Source: an uncultured Eubacteriales bacterium
GTDB lineage: Bacteria > Bacillota_A > Clostridia > Lachnospirales > Lachnospiraceae
Length of the DNA: 9,135 nt
Assembly (NCBI GenBank): GCA_902803345.1
Contig: CADCPV010000495.1
Location: 1-9,135 of the forward strand
Direction: 5' to 3'
Shown here in pieces: positions 1 through 5,765 of this stretch; within the stretch, counting starts at the first letter, position 1, and every line of letters starts with the position of its first letter. The notes under the pieces are model-generated. The model had not been told where the DNA came from. It searched no databases and was given only the letters and a program-made list of their open reading frames with translations. The translations under genes and the position numbers were made by a program.

Positions 1-678
1 CTGCAACTTCTTCGGGAACGTTTCAGCTTCCGCTATGATGATGTACTGAGCCGTGTCTATGCGACAATCTCCGTATCCGCGCTGAAAGCGGCGCGATATG
101 ATCCGGAAGAGCGTGAACCGGCGGCAATGGTCTCGGATATCCCGGAAGACACCCTTCCGGCCCGGATGACAGGCGCCGAACGCGGAACGCTCATTCACCG
201 CGTGATGGAACGGATCGACCCCGAAAAACCGGCTGCAAACCAGCTTGACAGGTGGCTTTCGGAGGGGCTTCTGAGTCCGGAAGAGCGCGCGGCTGTGAGC
301 GCCCGGAAGATCGACGGATTCCTGCAGTCGCCGCTCGGAAAGCGCTTCATTTCTGCATATCGGCAGAAAAAGGCCTTCCGCGAACGCCGCTTTATTATCG
401 GAATTCCGGTGTCGGAGGTCTACCCCGAGCTGCAGGACCGGCCGGAAGGGCGGGAATCCCTGATGCTTCAGGGTGTTGTGGACCTGTATTTTGAAGAAGA
501 CGGGGCGCTGGTTCTCGTGGATTATAAAACGGATTCTGTGAAGGATCCTGCGGTGCTGCAGGAGCGCTACCGCGTCCAGCTTGAGCTTTATGAGCGGGCG
601 CTTGTGCAGAGTACGGGGAAGCCCGTGAAGGAGCGATGGATTTACAGCTTTGCGCTTCAGAAGGAGATTCCGGTTTGA
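1..678 (+). CDS. addA: AddA, helicase-nuclease subunit A (C-terminal 225 residues, 5' end outside window)
   Basis: The reading frame is open from base 1 and runs to a TGA at 676-678, so only the C-terminal part is present; the whole protein is normally about 1,200 residues. AddA pairs with AddB to unwind and resect double-strand breaks for recombination. The fragment opens with a segment typical of the AddA region before the nuclease (FSFRYDDVLSRVY, then ISVSALK). It then shows the RecB-family nuclease domain: RGTLIHRVME with His66, GVVDLYFEEDG with Asp161, the core VDYKTD with Asp174 and Lys176, and the VQLELYERAL helix with Gln193 (fragment numbering). All nuclease residues I expect are present, so the domain looks active. 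The Met at 127 is an internal codon, not a start. addB is expected upstream. The next gene starts inside this stop codon, implying co-transcription. Confidence 0.93.
   Translation: MQLLRERFSFRYDDVLSRVYATISVSALKAARYDPEEREPAAMVSDIPEDTLPARMTGAERGTLIHRVMERIDPEKPAANQLDRWLSEGLLSPEERAAVSARKIDGFLQSPLGKRFISAYRQKKAFRERRFIIGIPVSEVYPELQDRPEGRESLMLQGVVDLYFEEDGALVLVDYKTDSVKDPAVLQERYRVQLELYERALVQSTGKPVKERWIYSFALQKEIPV
661..666 (+). promoter_or_regulatory. Ribosome binding site AAGGAG that fixes a TTG start for the SanA-like gene
   Basis: AAGGAG lies inside the last codons of addA, eight bases before a TTG at 675-677 that overlaps the addA TGA (TTGA). The only upstream ATG in the same frame (636) has no comparable site and would add 13 polar residues before the membrane anchor. 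The TTG is therefore the better start. Confidence 0.75.
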
Positions 679-1313
679 AATTCTGGAAAGTTTTGAAGAA
701 AATACTGATTGCAGTTCTGGCGTTGATTCTCTGCGCGGCACTTTTCGTTGCGGGCGTCCGGGTTTTTATGGCGCTTCGCGCGCGGCCGGATATTGAGGAG
801 CTTTCGGAAATCACCGAAGAAGCGAAAGAAGAAGGCCCTTTTGATGCAGTGATCGTATTAGGCGCGGGTGTCTACCGGGACGGATCGCTGAGTCCGATGC
901 TCCGCTACCGGATGGAAACAACAGTCGAATGTTTTGAGAGCGGCGCGGTTCAGAAAGTTTTTGTGACCGGGGACCATCGGCTCGGCGAATATGATGAAGT
1001 GGATCATATGGTGGAATACCTTGTGGAGCACGGGGTTCCGGAATCCGCAATTGAATTTGACTACAACGGCTTTTCCACCTATGAAAGCATGGTGCATGCG
1101 GCACGGGAATTCGGGATACGGCGCGCCGTTGTCGTGACGCAGAAATACCATCTCTACCGCGCGATGTTCATCGGGCGGGCAAACGGGATGGAGCTTCGGG
1201 GACTCGCCGCACAGAACTGGCGGATGTCGACCGGCACCGTGATGCGCACCGTCCGCGAATGGGCTGCCTGTGTCAAAGACCTCTTTTATGTGATCCGGCA
1301 GGCGGAGCCCTGA
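675..1313 (+). CDS. SanA/YdcF-like DUF218 family membrane-anchored protein
   Basis: This is a 212-residue protein read from the TTG at 675. One hydrophobic segment (about residues 8-30, preceded by Lys-rich KFWKVLKK) should anchor the N-terminus, with the domain outside. The DUF218 domain follows: FDAVIVLGAG (56-65), a GSLSPMLRYR substrate-loop motif (70-79), VFVTGDH with Asp100 (95-101), YDEVDHM (106-112), the GFSTYES motif (132-138), and VVTQKYHLYRA (153-163) with the family His159 and Arg162. These fit SanA-type proteins, linked in enteric bacteria to envelope barrier function and vancomycin exclusion at high temperature; the biochemical activity is not settled. It shares the TTGA junction with addA, so translation is probably coupled, although no functional link to recombination is obvious. 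The alternative ATG at 636 would give 225 residues. The family call is firm; the role is not. Confidence 0.88.
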   Translation: MKFWKVLKKILIAVLALILCAALFVAGVRVFMALRARPDIEELSEITEEAKEEGPFDAVIVLGAGVYRDGSLSPMLRYRMETTVECFESGAVQKVFVTGDHRLGEYDEVDHMVEYLVEHGVPESAIEFDYNGFSTYESMVHAAREFGIRRAVVVTQKYHLYRAMFIGRANGMELRGLAAQNWRMSTGTVMRTVREWAACVKDLFYVIRQAEP

Positions 1314-1353
1314 AAACAGGACCCATCCCGCGGCGCATGGCATCAGAAAGCGG

Positions 1354-1382
1354 TAGCCATAAGCGAAATTATATGTTATGAT
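1354..1382 (+). promoter_or_regulatory. Probable promoter (TAGCCA, 17 bp, extended -10 TGtTATGAT) for the rfbF-galactosidase operon
   Basis: TAGCCA at 1354-1359 matches four of six bases of the -35 consensus. A 17-bp spacer leads to TATGAT at 1377-1382, five of six matches, preceded by TG at 1374-1375, giving an extended -10. The site lies in the only sizeable gap (1314-1447) on this strand. Transcription would begin near 1389, leaving a leader of about 58 bases before the ATG at 1448. I see no terminator after the SanA-like gene, so read-through from upstream is also possible. Confidence 0.55.
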
Positions 1383-1447
1383 AGAAAAGCGGAGCGAGGA
1401 TGCGCCGCATCAGTATACGCCCGGATACGGGGACAGGAGCATTGATT

Positions 1448-2218
1448 ATGAAAGTCGTCATTCTGGCGGGGGGCTTCGGCACCCGCATCAGCGAAGAAAG
1501 CCATCTGAAACCGAAGCCGATGATCGAGATCGGCGGGAAACCGATTCTCTGGCACATCATGAAAACCTACTCGCATTACGGCTATAATGAATTTATCATC
1601 TGTGCCGGCTACAAGCAGCATGTAATCAAGGAATATTTCGTGAATTATTACCTTTATAATTCCGATGTAACCTTTGATCTGTCGGACAACAGCGTCAAGG
1701 TACATTCCACGCATACGGATCCGTGGAAGGTGACGGTTGTCGACACCGGGCTTGAGACAATGACCGGCGGACGGATCCTGAGAATCCGGGACTATGTCGG
1801 ATCGGAACCTTTCTTCCTGACCTACGGCGATGCGGTGTCGGACATCAACATCCCCGATCTTCTCCGGTTCCATGAGGCGCACGGAAAGACTGCAACCATT
1901 ACGGCAATCAGTCTTGCGCAGATGAAGGGCGTGCTGAACACCCGGGATGACGGCCGCGTAGATGCTTTCCGTGAGAAGGACGACCAGGACCAGAGCCTGA
2001 TCAACGGCGGCTTTATGGTCATGAATCCCGGGATTTTCGACTATCTCGCGGACGACAGCACAGTATTTGAGAAAGACCCGATGGAACGCCTTGCCGAAGA
2101 AGGACAGCTGTACGCCTACCAGTACGACGGATTCTGGCAGTGCATGGACACCCAGCGCGAGATGAAGAAGCTTGAGGAGCTGTGGGATTCCGGCGCAGCG
2201 CCCTGGAAGATCTGGTAA
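1448..2218 (+). CDS. rfbF: Glucose-1-phosphate cytidylyltransferase (CDP-glucose synthase)
   Basis: The 256-residue product is the usual length for RfbF, which makes CDP-glucose from CTP and glucose 1-phosphate, the first step toward CDP-dideoxyhexoses. Visible signatures are the nucleotide-binding GGFGTR (8-13), LKPKPM (20-25), TGGRI (106-110), LTYGDAVSDI with the likely metal ligand Asp128, INGGFMVM (186-193), and GFWQCMDT (228-235) with the second likely metal ligand Asp234; the C-terminus APWKIW is also typical. I chose ATG 1448 because the family begins MKVVILAGG and AGGAG (1435-1439) sits eight bases upstream. An in-frame ATG at 1400 with GGAG at 1391-1394 would add 16 residues of no family resemblance. 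It is first in an operon with the galactosidase gene, 20 bases away. The usual partner, CDP-glucose 4,6-dehydratase, is not beside it. Confidence 0.9.
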   Translation: MKVVILAGGFGTRISEESHLKPKPMIEIGGKPILWHIMKTYSHYGYNEFIICAGYKQHVIKEYFVNYYLYNSDVTFDLSDNSVKVHSTHTDPWKVTVVDTGLETMTGGRILRIRDYVGSEPFFLTYGDAVSDINIPDLLRFHEAHGKTATITAISLAQMKGVLNTRDDGRVDAFREKDDQDQSLINGGFMVMNPGIFDYLADDSTVFEKDPMERLAEEGQLYAYQYDGFWQCMDTQREMKKLEELWDSGAAPWKIW

Positions 2219-2238
2219 GCCCCGAAAAAGGAGAAAAC

Positions 2239-4485
2239 ATGAGCATTGTGCGCTGCCCTGAAACCGGCGTGATTACAATTCACACCGATCATACGAGCTA
2301 CCAGATGAAGGCGGATGAGATCGGAACCCTGCTGCATACATACTATGGTGCACGTGTCGGGGATGAAGACCTCTCCTATGCGATTTTTCGCATGAACCGC
2401 GGCTTTTCGGGAAATCCCTATGAGAAGGGATCGACCGACCGCGGCTATTCCCTGGACACGCTGCCGCAGGAAATCGGTACTTTCGGTGCCGGCGACTATC
2501 GGATCAGTGCGCTGAAAATCCGCGGAAATGACGGATCGCAGGCCCTGCGGCTCCGCTTCAGAAAAAGCGAAATTCTGCCCGGAAAGTATACACTTCCGGG
2601 CCTTCCCGCCTCTTATGAAGACGGGTCGGAGGACTGCGAAACCCTGATCGTGACCATGGAAGATCCGGAAATTCCGGTCCGTGCAGAACTTCTGTACGGC
2701 GTCTTTCCGAAGAAAGACGTCATTACGCGGGCAGTCCGGATCACCAACATCGGAAATGCGGATCTGACGCTGCTTCGATGCGCGCCGCTTTCACTGGATT
2801 TTATGACCGGCGATTATGACCTGATCGGCTTCTACGGAAAATGGGCCAAAGAACGCGTCATGGAGCGCACAGCCCTCCGCCACGGGGTTCAGTCTTTCGG
2901 TTCGGTACGCGGCGCATCTTCCCATCACCACAATCCCTCGGCAATTCTCTGCGAACCCGACACAACGGAAACACAGGGCATGGCCTGGGGGTTCAGCTTT
3001 GTCTACAGCGGCGAATTCCTGCTGGAGGCGGAGAAGGACAAAATCAATGAGACCCGCATCACGCTCGGCATCCATCCCGACAACTTCGCCTGGACGCTTG
3101 CGACTGGTGAGAGTTTCACAAGTCCGGAAGTGCTGATGACCTGTTCGGATTCGGGCCTTTCGGGAATCAGTCATCATTTCCATGATTTTATTCGGAAAAA
3201 TATCGTGCGCGGTTTCTGGCGCGACCAGAGGCGCCCGATCCTGATCAACAACTGGGAAGCGACCTATTTTGACTTTACCGGCGAAAAACTGATCGGGATT
3301 GCGAAAACTGCAAAGGATTTCGGCGTTGAAATGCTCGTTATGGACGACGGCTGGTTCGGGAAGAGAAACGACGATACCTGTGCGCTCGGCGACTGGGAAC
3401 CGAATGAAGAAAAGCTCGGAATGACGCTGCAGGAGCTCGGAGAACGGCTCCGTGCGATGGACATGCGCTTCGGCATCTGGTTCGAGCCCGAAACGATATC
3501 GGAGGGCAGTGATCTTTACCGCGCGCATCCGGACTGGGCAGTACGGATTCCCGGCCGGATGCCGGATCTGTCCCGCTCCGAACTGATCCTTGACATGAGC
3601 CGGACGGATGTGCAGGACTACATTTTGGAGAAAATGAGCGCCGTGATTGCGGATTCCGGTGCTTCCTACGTCAAGTGGGACTTCAACCGCAGTGTCTGTG
3701 ACAAGTATACGCATGCGCTTCCCGCCGAAAGGCAGGGAGAGATGGCGCACCGCTTCATCCTCGGGACTTACCGGGTGCTGGAGGGCCTTCTCAAACGCTT
3801 CCCGAAGCTTCTCATCGAAGGCTGCAGCGGGGGCGGCGGACGTTTTGACTGCGGAATGCTGCACTATACGCCGCAGATCTGGTGCTCGGACAACACGGAC
3901 CCGATCGAGCGCCTGACGATTCAGTACGGAACGTCCTTTATTTATCCCGTGAACACCATGGGGGCTCATGTTTCCGCTTCTCCGAATCACCAGACCGGCC
4001 GCGCGACGCCGATGGAAACCCGGACGGCGGTCGCGATGAGCGGGACTTTCGGGTATGAACTCGATCCAACCCGGCTTACGGATGCGGAGCGGGAGGAAAT
4101 CCGCCGTGGAGTCCGGGTGTTTCAGGAGCTTTATGAAACCCTGCAGCAGGGTGATTACTACCGGCTGACAGCGCCGGACGATAGGGGCTGTACTGTCTGG
4201 GAAGCGGTAAAGAAAGACGCTTCCGAGGCTGTTATTACGGCTGTGTTCGACCATGTGCGTGCAAATTACACGCCGGTATATGTGCGTGCGCGCGGTCTCG
4301 CCCCTGAGAAACAGTACAAGATCTCCCTGGTGCCCGGATATCATTCCGAAGATCCGCGTGTACCGCAGGATCCATTATCCGAAAATCCGGTGCTTTCGGG
4401 GAGTGCCCTGATGAATCAGGGCTTTGCAATTCCGCATTATACGAAGGAATATCAGTCCTGGCAGATTCTATTGAAGGAGGTATGA
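2239..4485 (+). CDS. GH36 alpha-galactosidase
   Basis: This 748-residue enzyme should hydrolyse alpha-1,6-linked galactose from melibiose, raffinose-family oligosaccharides or galactomannan fragments. It has no signal peptide, so it acts in the cytosol on imported sugars. An N-terminal beta-sandwich carries the RGASSHHHNP (224-233) and GMAWGFSFVYSGEF (247-260) signatures. The barrel has NNWEATYFDF (337-346), VMDDGWFGKR (367-376) and WFEPETISEGSDLYRAHPDW (414-433). The nucleophile is Asp481 in KWDFNR, and the acid/base is Asp551 in CSDNTDP after CSGGGGRFD (529-537). The 70-residue spacing equals that of the two catalytic aspartates (478 and 548) of Geobacillus AgaB as I recall them. A C-terminal beta domain completes the fold. 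The start at 2239 follows AAAGGAG (2227-2233) by five bases; the in-frame ATG at 2182 lies inside rfbF and adds nothing family-like. The ORF appears intact and active. Its stop abuts the next start (TGAATG). Confidence 0.95.
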   Translation: MSIVRCPETGVITIHTDHTSYQMKADEIGTLLHTYYGARVGDEDLSYAIFRMNRGFSGNPYEKGSTDRGYSLDTLPQEIGTFGAGDYRISALKIRGNDGSQALRLRFRKSEILPGKYTLPGLPASYEDGSEDCETLIVTMEDPEIPVRAELLYGVFPKKDVITRAVRITNIGNADLTLLRCAPLSLDFMTGDYDLIGFYGKWAKERVMERTALRHGVQSFGSVRGASSHHHNPSAILCEPDTTETQGMAWGFSFVYSGEFLLEAEKDKINETRITLGIHPDNFAWTLATGESFTSPEVLMTCSDSGLSGISHHFHDFIRKNIVRGFWRDQRRPILINNWEATYFDFTGEKLIGIAKTAKDFGVEMLVMDDGWFGKRNDDTCALGDWEPNEEKLGMTLQELGERLRAMDMRFGIWFEPETISEGSDLYRAHPDWAVRIPGRMPDLSRSELILDMSRTDVQDYILEKMSAVIADSGASYVKWDFNRSVCDKYTHALPAERQGEMAHRFILGTYRVLEGLLKRFPKLLIEGCSGGGGRFDCGMLHYTPQIWCSDNTDPIERLTIQYGTSFIYPVNTMGAHVSASPNHQTGRATPMETRTAVAMSGTFGYELDPTRLTDAEREEIRRGVRVFQELYETLQQGDYYRLTAPDDRGCTVWEAVKKDASEAVITAVFDHVRANYTPVYVRARGLAPEKQYKISLVPGYHSEDPRVPQDPLSENPVLSGSALMNQGFAIPHYTKEYQSWQILLKEV
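4474..4480 (+). promoter_or_regulatory. Strong ribosome binding site AAGGAGG embedded in the end of the galactosidase gene
   Basis: A full AAGGAGG lies five bases before the ATG at 4486, which follows the galactosidase TGA (4483-4485) without a gap. This implies coupled and efficient translation of the amylosucrase-like gene. It also argues against the ATG at 4482, which is in a different frame and shadowed. Confidence 0.7.
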
Positions 4486-5706
4486 ATGGTTTCAGAATTT
4501 CTGATTCGAAAAGAACGTTTTTACAGCGAGTTTCAGTATATTTATTCGGAACTGTATCGAAAAAAAGACGAGCATTTTGACAGGCTTCTTCAGATCATGC
4601 AGGAGGCGTACCAGGCGCGTTCTGCCGCTCTCCGCCGCAAGGACCGGGAGGCCTTATGCAACATGAACTGGTACCGGAGCGCCCGGGCACAGGACCGGCT
4701 GGTCCGCATGCATGAGATGCAGGAGACGCTGGTTCTTTCCGGGAATTTTGAGGATCCGGCGGTGCTGAACCAAATCGTTGAAAAGCTTCTTTCAGCGGCG
4801 AACCGGGGGGCTGAGCTTCTTTCACTCTGCGGGATCGGACAGCTTTTCTGCATCCCGGGGACTGAGTGGCAGAATAAAACGAAGGTGCACATCCTCCTTC
4901 GGATCCTCCGGATCGCGTCGGAAATCGTCTGCCCTGCGATGCTTCTCTACGGGCCGGTTTCGGGCGAAACGGAAGACTACACGCAGTATTTCGGAACGCC
5001 GGAGAAGCCGGAACTGCATCTTTTGTCGGATCCGACGCTTCTTGCGACGATCTGGCAGACCATTGCGACGCAGGACACGCGGCTTCTGTCGCATTATGTG
5101 AATGTAATTTCGCATCTTCCCGAGAACCGGGTTTTCTACCGTACGCGGGATGAGGAGCAGGGGATTTACTGGGATCTTGACTTTAATTTCCTCGGGACGC
5201 TTCGGATGGATGAGGAGAGCCACAAGAAGTTCCTGCAGTCCTATTTTACCGGCAAATTTGAGGACAGTACCGCGAGAGCACACCGTGTCCGGAGAAAGGA
5301 AAACGGCGAATGGGGCGTTCGGGGCAGTATTGAGGAATTCTCCGGCGATCCGCGGATTGCGAACCTCGTAAACGCGCTGTTCATCCAGATGAGCGGAATC
5401 CCGGTTCCGGCGCAGCAGAAGGATCTCGCGAAGCTTTTAAGGATCCGGAAGGAAAGCCATGTTTTCGACTGCGGCGCGGATCTCTGGACTCCGGGTACCG
5501 ACAACCTGAAAACCATCGGAATCGGACGCTACAAGGACGGCGCGAAATTCTACGGCTTGTATAATTTCAGCGGCGAAGAGCAGATCTTCTCGCTGCATGA
5601 TCCGGGGCATTACCGGAACCTTCTGACCGGGAAAGAGGTGGACATTGTCAACCTTGTCCGGCTGAAGCCCTATGCCTACGCCTGGATTTCGGAGGCCCGG
5701 GCTTGA
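4486..5706 (+). CDS. Degenerate amylosucrase-like GH13 protein (probable pseudoenzyme)
   Basis: The frame is intact (406 residues) but shorter than amylosucrases (about 600-650). Residues 6-68 resemble the amylosucrase N-terminal helical domain (RFYSEF, LLQIMQEAY, NWYRS). From Asp90-Pro91 the sequence tracks the second half of the barrel: GAELLSLCGIGQLF (108-121) for the family's GVDILRMDAVAFIW, GTEWQN (125-130), IWQTIAT (189-195), FYRTRDEEQ (217-225) for the VNYVRSHDDIG stretch, HKKFLQSYFTGKF (246-258) and MSGIPV (302-307). A C-terminal beta domain follows (YGLYNFSGEEQ, 356-366; LKPYAYAWI, 393-401). Beta strands 1-3 and domain B are absent. The nucleophile position is Cys115, the acid/base Pro157, and the substrate-binding His is Arg221; only Asp222 of the catalytic set remains. 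Spacings of 42 and 65 equal those of Asp286, Glu328 and Asp393 in Neisseria amylosucrase as I recall it. Ordinary sucrose chemistry is therefore unlikely. It may bind sugar, regulate or scaffold, or be decaying. Confidence 0.72.
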   Translation: MVSEFLIRKERFYSEFQYIYSELYRKKDEHFDRLLQIMQEAYQARSAALRRKDREALCNMNWYRSARAQDRLVRMHEMQETLVLSGNFEDPAVLNQIVEKLLSAANRGAELLSLCGIGQLFCIPGTEWQNKTKVHILLRILRIASEIVCPAMLLYGPVSGETEDYTQYFGTPEKPELHLLSDPTLLATIWQTIATQDTRLLSHYVNVISHLPENRVFYRTRDEEQGIYWDLDFNFLGTLRMDEESHKKFLQSYFTGKFEDSTARAHRVRRKENGEWGVRGSIEEFSGDPRIANLVNALFIQMSGIPVPAQQKDLAKLLRIRKESHVFDCGADLWTPGTDNLKTIGIGRYKDGAKFYGLYNFSGEEQIFSLHDPGHYRNLLTGKEVDIVNLVRLKPYAYAWISEARA

Positions 5707-5731
5707 CTTTTCCCCGGGAAAAGCATATACT
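5703..5731 (+). promoter_or_regulatory. Near-consensus housekeeping promoter (TTGACT, 17 bp, TATACT) for degV-plsX-acpP
   Basis: TTGACT at 5703-5708 and TATACT at 5726-5731 are each one base from the sigma-70/sigma-A consensus and are separated by the ideal 17 bp. The -35 element overlaps the stop codon of the preceding gene (5704-5706). Transcription should start near 5738, about 28 bases before the degV ATG. Because no terminator separates it from the upstream operon, degV may receive both read-through and its own transcription. Confidence 0.8.
5707..5723 (+). promoter_or_regulatory. Perfect 17-bp palindrome in the promoter spacer, candidate operator
   Basis: CTTTTCCCCGGGAAAAG has 8-bp perfect arms around a single central C. 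It occupies the spacer between the -35 and -10 elements, where a bound dimer would block RNA polymerase. It resembles neither the FapR nor the FabT operator as I know them. Further GAAAAG/CTTTTC units surround the -10 (5718-5753). The palindrome is seen directly; the operator function is inferred. Confidence 0.5.
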
Positions 5732-5765
5732 CTTTTCGACAAAGGGGAAAAAGAAGGAGAAGAAA

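Noticed and set aside
858..1343. 161-codon minus-strand open frame
   Set aside because: Antisense to the SanA-like gene, which carries all expected DUF218 motifs.
1337..1360. ATGGC...GCCAT inverted repeat after the SanA-like gene, as a possible terminator
   Set aside because: Only a 5-bp stem with a 14-base loop and no following T-run; it also overlaps the likely -35 element.
2791..4344. 517-codon open frame on the minus strand
   Set aside because: It lies wholly antisense to the GH36 gene, whose motifs are complete. The translation is rich in Arg/His/Pro without recognisable domains and has no convincing ribosome binding site; it is a shadow of GC-biased codons.
4486..5706. Calling the amylosucrase-like gene a pseudogene
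   Set aside because: The frame has no stop or frameshift, has a strong ribosome binding site, and ends with an intact C-terminal domain. Loss of catalytic residues alone does not show a loss of gene function.
5707..5723. The palindrome as a terminator of the upstream operon
   Set aside because: It could fold only as a 7-bp stem with a 3-base loop and is followed by CATATACT rather than a T-run. It sits inside a promoter, so an operator is more likely.
5703..5765. N-terminal extension of DegV from ATG 5703
   Set aside because: These bases hold the -35, palindrome, -10 and ribosome binding site; the encoded Lys-rich residues are not part of the family, and ATG 5766 has an ideal site.
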